A DNA stretch of 64,000 nucleotides, from assembly GCF_014649735.1 (NCBI RefSeq), contig NZ_BMTP01000004.1, forward strand, positions 434,001 to 498,000. Reading direction: 5' to 3'. Position 1 is the first letter of the stretch; each line of letters opens with the position of its first letter. Source of the DNA: Streptomyces lavendofoliae (GTDB taxonomy: Bacteria > Actinomycetota > Actinomycetes > Streptomycetales > Streptomycetaceae). Positions 35,332-44,269 of the stretch are shown here, one piece after another. Below the pieces are notes generated by a model. That model was not told where the DNA came from. It saw nothing but the letters and a program-made list of their open reading frames with translations, and made no database searches. The position numbers and the translations under genes were made by a program.

Positions 35332-36834
35332 TCAGGTGCAGATGACCTGGTCGCCCGTGACCGCCCCGAACTCGCCCTGGAAGGCGTCCTCGGCCCGCAC
35401 CGGCAGGACGCCCGCGAAATTCGCGCCGATCGTGACCTTGAACAGCGCGCCCTGCCCATGCACCGGGAGCAGCCGGCAGCCCGGCAGTGCCGTGGCCAGC
35501 GAGCGGGCGGAGCGGTCCCAGCGCGGGTCGAACCAGACGACCGTGCGGGACACGTCACGCCGTGGCCAGTTCAGCGCGGCGGCGCTCGTCCGGAACCCGG
35601 TCGCCCGCAGCGCCGTGTCGGCCCGGGCGCCCAGGCCGTGCACCATCGTGCCGTTGTAGACCTGCACCCGGATCTGCTGCGGCGAGACCTCCACGAGCCT
35701 CTTGCGGACCGCGCTGCGCGGCGCGTACGGGGCCAGCGGCTTGTCCGCCCGTACCGCCGCGAACAGCCGCTTGGCCTTCACCGGATCCCATTTCACCGTG
35801 GAGCCGATGCCCTTCACGGGGAAGCTGGTGTCACTGACGGGTACGGAGGTGAACTCCGACGACGCCGCCGTGAAGCCGCGCATCGCCTTGGCCATGGCCA
35901 GCATCTGCTCCGCGCCGAACCCCTGGTCGGCCCGCACCGAACCGAGCATCGAGGTGACGACCTGCTGGAACCGCACCGGGTTCAGCAGGGTGCCGTTGCT
36001 GGTGGCCTGGTCGATGAGGGCCGCCATGAACCGCTGCTGCCGCTGCATGCGGCCCAGGTCGGACGCCCCGTCGACATGGCGGGAGCGCACGTACTGGAGC
36101 GCCCGGCCGCCGTCGAGCTTGTGCGTGCCGGCCGGCAGGTCGAGGCCGGTGTAGGCGTCCTTCATCGGCTTCGCGGTGCAGATCTCGACGCCCCCGATGG
36201 TGTCGACGGTCCGCATGAAGCTGGTGAAGTCCAGCTCCAGGTAGTGGTCGACCTTGATGCCGGTCATGTGCTCGACGGTCCGCACGGTCAGGTTCGGGCC
36301 GCCCTCCGCGTACGCGGCGTTGAGCTTCACCGGGTGCCGGTGGTGGTACTTGCCGGTGGTGGCGTCGGTGTGCGGCGGGATCTCGGCGTACGAGTCGCGG
36401 GGCAGCGACACCATGCTGGCCCGCCTGCGGTCGGCGGAGATGTGCACCAGCATGATCGTGTCGGTGCAGCGGCAGGGGGCGCCGCCCAGCCGGTACTTCT
36501 CCTTCTCGTACGGGGTGATCCGGTCGCGCCCGTCGGTGCCGACCACCAGGATGTTGGTGCCGTGCCCGGGCGCCGGGCGGTTCTTCATGTCCTTGAACGG
36601 GTCGACCCGGCCGATCTCGGTGTCCAGGCTCGTCACGATCGCGTGCCCCACGCCTCCCGCCGCGAGGACCAGCACCGACAGGGCGGTCGCCATCCGCATG
36701 CCCCACGGGGTCCGCTCGGGGCGGGGCCGCTCGGGCCGCCCCCGCCGGACGGCCGGCGCCGCCGCCGGAGCCCGTCTCGGCCGTCCGGGCGCGGGCGGCC
36801 GGGGTGGGACGGGACGGCGGGGCGGCGTGGGCAC
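35332..36834 (-). CDS. LCP family protein 2 with C-terminal LytR_C domain
   Basis: A 500-residue envelope protein. It has a Pro/Arg-rich cytoplasmic N-terminus, a membrane helix at about 50-68 (ATALSVLVLAAGGVGHAIV) and an LCP domain at about 90-340. The domain shows TNILVVGTDGRDRIT, CTDTIMLVHISADRRRASMVSLPRDSYAEIP, NAAYAEGGPNLTVRTVEHMTGIKVDHYLELDFTSFMRTVDTIGGVEIC and LQYVRSRHVDGASDLGRMQRQQRFM. A C-terminal LytR_C region follows (IRVQVYNGTMVHGLGARADTALRATGF...). GTG 36834 was chosen because GGAGG lies 8 nt upstream. It is divergent from the glycosyltransferase gene. Confidence 0.9.
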   Translation of the reverse strand: MPTPPRRPVPPRPPAPGRPRRAPAAAPAVRRGRPERPRPERTPWGMRMATALSVLVLAAGGVGHAIVTSLDTEIGRVDPFKDMKNRPAPGHGTNILVVGTDGRDRITPYEKEKYRLGGAPCRCTDTIMLVHISADRRRASMVSLPRDSYAEIPPHTDATTGKYHHRHPVKLNAAYAEGGPNLTVRTVEHMTGIKVDHYLELDFTSFMRTVDTIGGVEICTAKPMKDAYTGLDLPAGTHKLDGGRALQYVRSRHVDGASDLGRMQRQQRFMAALIDQATSNGTLLNPVRFQQVVTSMLGSVRADQGFGAEQMLAMAKAMRGFTAASSEFTSVPVSDTSFPVKGIGSTVKWDPVKAKRLFAAVRADKPLAPYAPRSAVRKRLVEVSPQQIRVQVYNGTMVHGLGARADTALRATGFRTSAAALNWPRRDVSRTVVWFDPRWDRSARSLATALPGCRLLPVHGQGALFKVTIGANFAGVLPVRAEDAFQGEFGAVTGDQVICT

Positions 36835-36943
36835 GAAGGACACCTCCGCGGGCGGCTGGGGGAATGGTGAGCACAGTAGGCCCATACGATCAGCGACCGT
36901 CCGCGCCACCCGGGCGGCGCGCACCGCTGTCCCCCGTTCGCGG

Positions 36944-36949
36944 TAACGT
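36944..36949 (+). promoter_or_regulatory. -10-like TAACGT for a leaderless glycosyltransferase transcript
   Basis: TAACGT ends 7 nt before the ATG at 36957, which has no Shine-Dalgarno sequence. No clear -35 is seen. Confidence 0.4.
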
Positions 36950-36956
36950 GGCGCCG

Positions 36957-37985
36957 ATGAACGCCACGCCCTCGCCTCCGCCCCCGGTCTCCGTGATCAT
37001 GCCGGTCCTCAACGAGGAGCGGCACCTGCGCGCCTCGGTCCGTCACATCCTCGAGCAGGAGTACGACGGCGAGATGGAGGTGGTGATCGCGCTGGGGCCG
37101 TCCACGGACCGTACGGACGAGATCGCCGCCGAGCTGGTGCGCGAGGACCCGCGCGTCCACACGGTGCCCAACCCGACCGGCCGCACGCCCGCGGCGCTGA
37201 ACGCCGCGATCAAGGCGTCGCACCACCCGATCGTGGTGCGGGTCGACGGGCACGGGCTGCTGTCGCCGAACTACATCGCCACCGCCGTCCGCCTCCTGGA
37301 GGAGACCGGCGCGCAGAACGTCGGCGGCATCATGCACGCCGAGGGCGAGAACGACTGGGAGCACGCGGTCGCCGCGGCGATGACCTCGAGGATCGGCGTC
37401 GGCAACGCGGCCTTCCACACCGGCGGCGAGGCGGGTCCGGCGGAGACCGTGTACCTGGGCGTGTTCCGGCGCGAGGCGCTGGAGCAGCAGGGCGGGTACA
37501 ACGAGGAGTTCATCCGCGCGCAGGACTGGGAGCTGAACTTCCGCATCCGCGAGGCGGGCGGGCTGATCTGGTTCTCGCCGGAGCTGAGGGTCCGGTACCG
37601 GCCCCGGCCGAGCGTGCGGGCGCTGGCGAAGCAGTACAAGGACTACGGCCGCTGGCGGCACGTGGTCGCCCGCTACCACCAGGGCTCGATCAACCTGCGC
37701 TACCTCGCCCCGCCGACCGCCGTCGTCGCCATGGCGGCGGGCATCGTGGTGGGCGCGACGCTCACCCCGCTCGGCTTCGTCGTCCCGGCGGGCTACCTGG
37801 CGGCGATCACCGCGGGCTCGGTCCCGGCCGGCAAGGGGCTGCCGCTGAAGGCGCGCCTGCGGATCCCGGTGGCGCTGGCGACGATGCACATGTCGTGGGG
37901 GTACGGATTCCTCACGAGCCCGCGCTCCCTCGCGAAGAAGGTCATCGCCAGCCGCCGCCCGGCGGTCGTGCGGACGGCGGCGTAG
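36957..37985 (+). CDS. family 2 glycosyltransferase
   Basis: A 342-residue membrane-associated GT2 enzyme. It has the GT-A nucleotide-sugar fold with VSVIMPVLNEERHLRASVRHIL (residues about 11-32), VIALGPSTDRTDEI, VRVDGHGLLSPNYI (the DXH/DXD-like metal site, about 91-96), GGEAGPAETVYLGVFRREAL and the QDWELNFRIREAGG acid motif. At least two C-terminal hydrophobic segments (about 245-285) anchor it. It resembles succinoglycan or exopolysaccharide GT2 enzymes acting on lipid-linked acceptors, and lies within the LCP cluster. Donor and product cannot be deduced. Confidence 0.9.
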   Translation: MNATPSPPPPVSVIMPVLNEERHLRASVRHILEQEYDGEMEVVIALGPSTDRTDEIAAELVREDPRVHTVPNPTGRTPAALNAAIKASHHPIVVRVDGHGLLSPNYIATAVRLLEETGAQNVGGIMHAEGENDWEHAVAAAMTSRIGVGNAAFHTGGEAGPAETVYLGVFRREALEQQGGYNEEFIRAQDWELNFRIREAGGLIWFSPELRVRYRPRPSVRALAKQYKDYGRWRHVVARYHQGSINLRYLAPPTAVVAMAAGIVVGATLTPLGFVVPAGYLAAITAGSVPAGKGLPLKARLRIPVALATMHMSWGYGFLTSPRSLAKKVIASRRPAVVRTAA

Positions 37986-38019
37986 CGGCCCGGAGCCGGC
38001 GGCTCCGGCCGCCGGCGGT

Positions 38020-39723
38020 TCACCAGGTGAAGCCGGGGTCGACCGTCATGCAGCCGGACTGGTCGGCCCTGCTGGTGTTCGACCCGGGGGCCTTCCCCGT
38101 GTTCCTGGGCGGCTTCGGGTAGGTGTCGCCCTCGCGCCAGTCGGCGCCCACGACGACCGTGATGCCCGAGACCGTACCGGACTTCTTCACGGAACCGGCC
38201 GGGATGCCCAGCGACTTGGCGACGGCCTGCGCGTCGCCCTCCAGGTCCGCGCTCGGGAACTGCACGAGGGTCTTGGCCTGCCGCGGCGCGGCCGTACCGG
38301 CCTTGGCCTGGGTGTAGCCCTTGGCGGCCAGCAGCCCGGCGACCGTGGTCGCCCGGCCCTGGGCCGAGCCGTACTGGTCGGTGTACGTGCCGTTCTGCAC
38401 GGTCACCCCGGTCTCGGCGGGCGCCGCCGCCGGGTCCTTGGACGCGGTGGGCGTGGCCCGCTTGGACGGCTTGCCGTCGAGGGGGATGTCCTCGCGGATC
38501 ATCCGGAACAGCTCCTCGGCCTCACCGGGCGTGGGCTCGACCTTGCCCGGCTTACGGGTCGAGTAGAAGTTCGGCATCGTCGTCATGGTGATGCGGCCGG
38601 TGGGCACGCTCTTGAGCTGCTCGGCCACGTCGTACAACTTGCCGATGGTGTCGAGCCCCTTGTCCACGGTGAGCGCCTCGGTGGCCGCCTCCGCGAGCTT
38701 GCGCAGCTTGTTGGGGTCGGTGAGCTTCGCGTTCCTGCGCAGCTCGCGGACCATCGAGTTCATGTACATGTGCTGGGCCTTGGCGCGCTCCAGGTCGGTC
38801 CCGCCGACCCAGCCGTACCGGGTGCGCAGCCACTGGAGCGCCTGCTCGCCCTTGATGGGGTGCGTGCCCGCGGCGAGCTTCAGCCCGGAGCCCTTGCCGT
38901 CGCTGGTGCGGGACTCGATGTTCTTGTCGACGCAGACGGGTACGCCGCCGATCGCGTCGGCCATCGACACCACACCCGCGAAGTCGATCATCATGAAGTG
39001 GTCGATGGGGATGCCGGTCAGCTCGACCCAGGTGGCCACGGTGCAGCCCGGACCGCCGCGGTCCAGCGACTCGTTGGTCTGCGCGAACTCCCGCGCGGGG
39101 TAGACCTTGCCCTTGGCGTCCCGGCACTCCGGCAGCCGCAGCATGGTGTCGCGCGGCATGCTGACCACGGAGATGTTGCTGCGGTCGGCGGAGAGGTGCA
39201 CGAGCATCTGCACGTCGGCGAGCGGAGGTCCGTCGAAGGTGTCCCTGCCGCCGCCCAGCTCCTGGTTCGCCTTGGAGTTCCGGGCGTCCGAGCCGATCAG
39301 CAGGATGTTCAGCGGGGTCTGGCCCGCGGAGTTCGCCCGGTGCTCGGGCATCCCGTTCTTGCCGAGCGTCAGGTCTTCCTTCTTGATCTTGCTGTTGAGG
39401 TGTTCGTAGTAGAGGTAACCGGCGCCGGCCGTCCCCAGTATCAGCAGCGACAGCACGGCGGCGCTCCACCGGAGCACCCGCCGCTTGCCGGTCCGGCTCT
39501 CGCCGCCCTTTCCCGCGCGGCGCCGTCCGCCGCCGCCACCGCCGGCGCCACGGCGGTGGCCCCGGCCGCCGTCCGCGCCGCTCGCCGGGGGTCCGGCCGG
39601 TCTTGCCGGGTCCTCCGTGTCGCCGGACGACGGGTCACCGCGGTGACCGTCCTCCCAGCCGCCGGTACGGGCGTGCGGAACGCGGTCCCTCGTTCCCTCC
39701 CCACGCACGCTGCTCTGTCCCAC
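38020..39723 (-). CDS. LCP family protein 3 with LytR_C domain
   Basis: A 567-residue protein with an 80-residue Gly/Arg-rich cytoplasmic start, a membrane helix at about 84-105 (WSAAVLSLLILGTAGAGYLYY) and an LCP domain. The domain shows LNILLIGSDARNSKANQELGGG, DVQMLVHLSADRSNISVVSMPRDTMLRLPEC, GPGCTVATWVELTGIPIDHFMMIDFAGVVSMADAIGGVPVCV and LQWLRTRYGWVGGTDLERAKAQHMYMNSMV. A LytR_C domain follows at about 440-545 (GVTVQNGTYTDQYGSAQGRATTVAGLLAAKGY...). The start is the GTG at 39723 with GGGGGA 6 nt upstream. LCP4 ends 29 nt upstream in the same direction, so both are probably one transcript. Confidence 0.92.
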   Translation of the reverse strand: MGQSSVRGEGTRDRVPHARTGGWEDGHRGDPSSGDTEDPARPAGPPASGADGGRGHRRGAGGGGGGRRRAGKGGESRTGKRRVLRWSAAVLSLLILGTAGAGYLYYEHLNSKIKKEDLTLGKNGMPEHRANSAGQTPLNILLIGSDARNSKANQELGGGRDTFDGPPLADVQMLVHLSADRSNISVVSMPRDTMLRLPECRDAKGKVYPAREFAQTNESLDRGGPGCTVATWVELTGIPIDHFMMIDFAGVVSMADAIGGVPVCVDKNIESRTSDGKGSGLKLAAGTHPIKGEQALQWLRTRYGWVGGTDLERAKAQHMYMNSMVRELRRNAKLTDPNKLRKLAEAATEALTVDKGLDTIGKLYDVAEQLKSVPTGRITMTTMPNFYSTRKPGKVEPTPGEAEELFRMIREDIPLDGKPSKRATPTASKDPAAAPAETGVTVQNGTYTDQYGSAQGRATTVAGLLAAKGYTQAKAGTAAPRQAKTLVQFPSADLEGDAQAVAKSLGIPAGSVKKSGTVSGITVVVGADWREGDTYPKPPRNTGKAPGSNTSRADQSGCMTVDPGFTW

Positions 39724-39752
39724 CCCAGGTCCCCCTGTCGCTCAGGCGTGCG

Positions 39753-41528
39753 TCATTCGGCGCACACCTGCTTGTCTGCCACTACCTTCTGCACACCGTC
39801 CGGCGCCTTCGCCGGACCGGCGATGGGCACCCCCGCGCCCTTGAAGTCCCCGCCGAGAGTGAGCTTCATCGGCTCCGTCTCCCCGGCGTCCGCCGTCCCC
39901 TGCTTCAGCGCCGTGGCGGGAAGGCCCATCAGGTCCGCGAGCTTACGTGCCTGGTCGGCCTGGTTCGGCGCGAACTCCAGCGTCGTCCTGGCGATCTCCT
40001 GAGGGGCGTTGCTCTTGTTCGAGGACTTGAGGACGCCCTGGTCGTTCTGGAGCCAGTTGATGGTCGCCTGCGCGCCGCCCGTCCTGCCACTGCCGTTGTA
40101 CACGTCCACGCGTACCTCGGAGGCCGCGGCCCGCGCTCCCTTGAGCAGGGCGGCCTGGGCGGTCTTGGCGTCCTTCTCCTTCTTCTTCACCTCGGTGAGC
40201 GAGATGTCGTTCCGCATCATCGAGAAGAGCGGCTGGGCCTTCTCCTGGTTGACGACGACGGTCGCCTTGACCGTCTCGGCGGGGTTGTCGACCACCGGGA
40301 GGGTGGTGAAGGTGATGTTCTTGGGGTTCACCTTGGCCAGCTCGCTGCCGAGGTCCTGGAGCTTCTTGATGCTCCCTATCCCCGTGTCGACGGTGAGGGC
40401 CTCGGTGGCCGCCTCCGCGAGGTCCAGCATCTTCGACGGGCTGGTGAGCGTCTCGTTCGACTTCATCTTGCGGATCATCGAGCTCAGGAACTGCTGCTGC
40501 GTCTTGATGCGGTCGAGATCGCTCTCGTTGCCGAACGCGTGCCGGGTCCGGACGAAGGCCAGGGCGTCCTCGCCCTCGATGACGTGCTTGCCCTTGGTCA
40601 GCTTCAGCTTCGAGCGCTTGTCGTCGACGTCCTTGCCCACGCACACCTCGACACCGCCGATCGCGGTCGTCAGCGTCTTCACCGCGTTGAAGTCGGCCAT
40701 CATGAAGTGGTCGACGGTCAGTCCGGTGATCTCCTTGACCGTGCGCATGGTGCAGCCCGGGTCGCGGCCGGCCTGGCCGAGGCTGGTGTTGAACCGGACA
40801 CGCTGCTCGCCCGGGATCACCTTCGTGCCCTCGGGCGTCTTCGTCTCGCAGTCCGGGATGTCGGTCATCAGGTCCCGGGGGATGGACATCGCGGTGGCGT
40901 TCGTCCGGTCCTTGGAGACGTGGAACAGGATCGTGGTGTCGGCGTGGCCGGCGCTGTTCTTGTCGCCGTAGCCCTCGTTGCCGTCGCCGGTCCGCTTGTC
41001 CGTGCCGATGACCAGGATGTTGATGGCCTGGTCCTTCTTGAAGCCGCCGCTGCCGGCGCCCGCGATGTCGACCGTGCTGATGTTGCCGTTGAGGTGCTCG
41101 TAATAGGCGAACGCCGTGATGGCGAGGGCGACGACGGCGCCGGCCGTCACGCCGCTCGTCCACATCAGGGCTTTCTTCTTGCGGGACTTCTCCGGCTTGC
41201 GCTTGCGGCGCCCGGCCGCCGACGGCGTACCGCCGCCGCGCCCCGGCCCGTCCGGGGCGCCGGGCGCGCGGCGCCGCCGCTGGCCGGGGACGCCGGCCGT
41301 GCGGCTGCCGGCCGAGGACGCCGGGCCGGCCGCGCCGGAGGCTTTGGAGGGGGAGGTCCTCGAAGTGGCGGCGCCCCGGCGGCCGGTGCTCCGGGACGAC
41401 TGAGCCGACGGCGACGACTGCCCAGCGGATTGGTCCAGTCGCAGTTCGTAGTTACCGGTCTGCGGGTTGAGTACCCACTGGTCGGCGGGGTCGATGTCGT
41501 CCGCCCGTCCACGGCTGTGCGCGTCCAC
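39753..41528 (-). CDS. LCP family protein 4 with LytR_C domain
   Basis: A 591-residue protein. Residues 1-115 are charged and Ser/Arg/Gly-rich and cytoplasmic; a membrane helix lies at about 121-140 (GVTAGAVVALAITAFAYYEH). The LCP domain has INILVIGTDKRTGDGNEGYG, ADTTILFHVSKDRTNATAMSIPRDLMTDIPDCE, GCTMRTVKEITGLTVDHFMMADFNAVKTLTTAIGGVEVCV and LAFVRTRHAFGNESDLDRIKTQQQFLSSM. It ends in a LytR_C domain (EVRVDVYNGSGRTGGAQATINWL...). The start was placed at the GTG at 41528; an open frame continues further upstream without a better site. It is closest to LCP5 in the order of motifs. Confidence 0.92.
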   Translation of the reverse strand: MDAHSRGRADDIDPADQWVLNPQTGNYELRLDQSAGQSSPSAQSSRSTGRRGAATSRTSPSKASGAAGPASSAGSRTAGVPGQRRRRAPGAPDGPGRGGGTPSAAGRRKRKPEKSRKKKALMWTSGVTAGAVVALAITAFAYYEHLNGNISTVDIAGAGSGGFKKDQAINILVIGTDKRTGDGNEGYGDKNSAGHADTTILFHVSKDRTNATAMSIPRDLMTDIPDCETKTPEGTKVIPGEQRVRFNTSLGQAGRDPGCTMRTVKEITGLTVDHFMMADFNAVKTLTTAIGGVEVCVGKDVDDKRSKLKLTKGKHVIEGEDALAFVRTRHAFGNESDLDRIKTQQQFLSSMIRKMKSNETLTSPSKMLDLAEAATEALTVDTGIGSIKKLQDLGSELAKVNPKNITFTTLPVVDNPAETVKATVVVNQEKAQPLFSMMRNDISLTEVKKKEKDAKTAQAALLKGARAAASEVRVDVYNGSGRTGGAQATINWLQNDQGVLKSSNKSNAPQEIARTTLEFAPNQADQARKLADLMGLPATALKQGTADAGETEPMKLTLGGDFKGAGVPIAGPAKAPDGVQKVVADKQVCAE

Positions 41529-41774
41529 GGTTGCCTGAGTCCTCCGTCGGTGCCACGCGAGGCGCCTCCCCCCAGGCGCTCGGTTCCACGATCCTTGAGT
41601 GCGCGACCTCGCGGCCGGGTGCACCGGATCGCGTCACACTATCCGCCCAGTTCAGCGCGGGGCGACGTCCGTGACAAATTCCACGCCTCTTACAAGCGGG
41701 CAATCCGCCCAATCCGCATGGACTGCGGCGGTGTCTTTGGCCTGCGCTTTACTCGCAGGCTCCGTCCGGGGGCG

Positions 41775-43280
41775 CTACCGGCAGGCGCCGACGGCGGCGT
41801 TCGTCCCCGTGAAGGTGGGTGTCGAGGAAGGGCTCGCATCCCTCTTGCGCCTGCTCGATTCCGCCGGTTCCTCGCCACCCGGCTCGTGCTGCCCGTCCCC
41901 GGGCACGACCGCGACGGGTTTGTCGTCGCGCAGTCGCTTGAACAAGCTGTTCGCTCGGGGTTGTACGAGTTCGTCGCGGTTCGCGTCGTTCCGATACGGT
42001 CGCCGAGGAATCGTCAGGAAATGCACCTTTTCCGCCGGTACGCTGCGCATCGCGCGCGACAGGTCGTACAGGTCCTTCAGCGAGTCCAGGCCCGGGTCCG
42101 TGGTGACCGACCGGGTGGCCGCGTCCAGCACCGGGTAGAGGCGCGCCGGGTTGAGCAGCACGCCGTTGCTCTGCACCTTGTTGACGAGCGCGCCGAGGAA
42201 CTGCTGCTGGCGGTCCATGCGTTCGGTGTCACTGCCGTTGCCGAGGGACTTGCGGGCCCTGACGTACCCGAGGGCCTGCTCGCCGTTGAGCGTGCGGGCG
42301 CCCGGCTTCAGCGTCACCTGCGCGTCGGGGTCGTCGATCGGCCGGGTGACGCAGACCCGCACACCGCCGACCGCGTTCACCATGTCCTTGAAGCCCCGGA
42401 AATCGATCACCACATGGTGGTCGACGCGGATGCCGGTCAGCTTCTCCAGCGTCCGGACCGTGCAGGCGGTGCCGCCGAACTCGAACGCGAAGTTGAACTG
42501 GGCGAACATCGGGACCGTGCGGGAACCGTCGGGCTTGCGGCAGCTCGGGATGCGCACCATCAGGTCGCGCGGCACGGACACCGCCGTCACACCCCGCCCC
42601 CGGGCCGCCAGGTGCAGCAGGATGGTCGTGTCGGAACGCTGGGTGCCCTTGTCGCGCCCGTACTGGGCGTTGCCGCTGCCGGCGCGGGTGTCGGACCCGA
42701 TCAGCAGGATGTTCCGCGCGTCCCGCACGAGGGAGCTGGGGCGCTCCCGCTCGTACCGCTCCAGCTCCGCGGCGGCGGAGGAGTCGGTGGTGATGTTCTC
42801 GTCGAGCTTCTTGTACAGCCACCATCCGGCGCCGGACGCCGCCAGCACGGCGACCGCGCCCAGGAACGCGACGACCCGCAGGCCGCGTGGCCGGAACCCG
42901 GTGCGGTGGGTGATCCGGACCGGGACGGGGGCGGGGAGGACGGGGGCGGTGGGGCCGTCGGGGCCGGTGGAGCCCGCCGGGCCCGTGGTGCCGCGGTGCT
43001 CCGGAGCGGGGTCGGGCGCGGGGCCGGACACCGGGGTGGAACCGGGTGCGGGGGCCGGTGCCGAGGGGCGCGTCGCGCTCCAGTCCCGGCCGCTTCCGTG
43101 CCGGCCGCTTCCGGCGCGGCGCGCCCCCTGCCGGCGGCGCTTCCTGCCTCCGCCGCCCCTGGGCGTGGGGGAGCCGCCGTCCGCCGGCCGGCCGGACGGG
43201 GCGTCACCGGCTGGGGTGCCGGGACCGGACGCCCCTGCTGGGGGGTCCGGCTCCGGGGGCGTACCAGCGCTGTCCGTCAC
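41775..43280 (-). CDS. LCP family protein 5
   Basis: A 501-residue protein with a 120-residue Pro/Gly/Arg-rich cytoplasmic segment and a membrane helix at about 135-155 (VVAFLGAVAVLAASGAGWWLY). The LCP domain has NILLIGSDTRAGSGNAQYG, RSDTTILLHLAARGRGVTAVSVPRDLMVRIPSC, GTACTVRTLEKLTGIRVDHHVVIDFRGFKDMVNAVGGVRVCV and LGYVRARKSLGNGSDTERMDRQQQFLGAL. There is no LytR_C domain; the C-terminus is a Ser/Lys/Arg-rich tail. GTG 43280 has AAGGA 8 nt upstream. LCP4 starts 246 nt beyond its stop codon. Confidence 0.92.
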   Translation of the reverse strand: MTDSAGTPPEPDPPAGASGPGTPAGDAPSGRPADGGSPTPRGGGGRKRRRQGARRAGSGRHGSGRDWSATRPSAPAPAPGSTPVSGPAPDPAPEHRGTTGPAGSTGPDGPTAPVLPAPVPVRITHRTGFRPRGLRVVAFLGAVAVLAASGAGWWLYKKLDENITTDSSAAAELERYERERPSSLVRDARNILLIGSDTRAGSGNAQYGRDKGTQRSDTTILLHLAARGRGVTAVSVPRDLMVRIPSCRKPDGSRTVPMFAQFNFAFEFGGTACTVRTLEKLTGIRVDHHVVIDFRGFKDMVNAVGGVRVCVTRPIDDPDAQVTLKPGARTLNGEQALGYVRARKSLGNGSDTERMDRQQQFLGALVNKVQSNGVLLNPARLYPVLDAATRSVTTDPGLDSLKDLYDLSRAMRSVPAEKVHFLTIPRRPYRNDANRDELVQPRANSLFKRLRDDKPVAVVPGDGQHEPGGEEPAESSRRKRDASPSSTPTFTGTNAAVGACR

Positions 43281-43390
43281 GTCTGCCGTCCGTCCTTCGC
43301 ACGAGGCCCAGGGGTGGTGTGACGATCATCCATCGCGGACGGCGCCCGCACCCGGGGGACCCGGCGCGCGGTGCGCCGGACGGGTGGACT

Positions 43391-44143
43391 TCACACCAGC
43401 GTGCTGGTGATCCGCTCGCTCTCGACCCGCTTCGCGAGCCCCTCCGGCGACAGCTCCTCCAGGTTCCGGCACAGCACGACGGACGCGCCGGCCGCCAGCG
43501 GCGCGTACAGCCCCGCCGACAGCCCCTCCCACGTGTCGTACGGCAGCGCCGACAGCAGCCGCGCCCCGCCCGCCAGGCCCAGCCGCCGCGCGTCCTCGCG
43601 GGCCAGGTCCACCAGCTCGGCGCCGCTCAGCTCCGTACCGCCCACCGCGAGCGCCGGGGCCGCGGGGTCCACCGGGACGTACGGGGCGAACACATCGCCC
43701 TGCGTCGGCACCTCCACCGCGTAGTCGTCGTACCCGGCCGGCGGCGACGGGAAGCGGCGCCCCAGCGGCGCCAGGGACAGCGCGAGACGCTCACCCCGGC
43801 AGGCCAGCCCCTCTTCCAGCCGGTCGGGCCCGGCGACCACGTGGTCGGCGGCCGCGGGGTCACCGCCGAGGTCGGCGACGACCCCCACGGAGGAGCAGGC
43901 CACCAGCCAGACGGCGGTCTGCCAGTGCGCCGGCAGCAGCAGCGCGACGCGCTCGCCCGGCTCGGCGGACAGCCCGTCCTGGAGGAGGTTGGCCGTCTTG
44001 GCCACCCAATTGGCGAAGGTGGCCACCGACAATTCGACGCGCTCACCGGTGGCGTCGTCGTAGTAGGTGACCAAGGGGCGGGCCGCGTCCGAGGCGAGGG
44101 CGGATCGCAGCAGGTCGGCGGGGGTACGGTCGCTGGCATTCAC
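43391..44143 (-). CDS. TIGR03089 family protein (short AMP-binding-like)
   Basis: A 250-residue protein matching the actinobacterial TIGR03089 family, which resembles the N-terminal part of AMP-forming ligases. It has LVTYYDDATGERVELSVATFANWVAKTANLLQDGL (residues about 24-58), GERVALLLPAHWQTAVWLVACSSVGVVADL and ALPYDTWEGLSAGLYAPLAAGASVVLC. The C-terminal catalytic half of real adenylate-forming enzymes is absent, so it probably does not form acyl-adenylates. The start is the GTG at 44143. The family is almost always near LCP and man genes in Streptomyces, as here. Function unknown. Confidence 0.85.
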   Translation of the reverse strand: MNASDRTPADLLRSALASDAARPLVTYYDDATGERVELSVATFANWVAKTANLLQDGLSAEPGERVALLLPAHWQTAVWLVACSSVGVVADLGGDPAAADHVVAGPDRLEEGLACRGERLALSLAPLGRRFPSPPAGYDDYAVEVPTQGDVFAPYVPVDPAAPALAVGGTELSGAELVDLAREDARRLGLAGGARLLSALPYDTWEGLSAGLYAPLAAGASVVLCRNLEELSPEGLAKRVESERITSTLV

Positions 44144-44269
44144 GCGCGCCAGGGTACGCGCGCGGGCCGGGCTGGGTCGGCCGTACCGGTGACGGGGTCC
44201 ACCGGTCGGACCGATGGGCCGTCAGTTTCCCGCCGAGCGGGGTGCGTCCGGGCCGCCGAGGATCGCCCC

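Noticed and set aside
39603..43322. A 1239-codon open frame on the plus strand opposite LCP4 and LCP5.
   Set aside because: The LCP genes are unmistakable; the antisense translation has no family motif and is a GC-content shadow.
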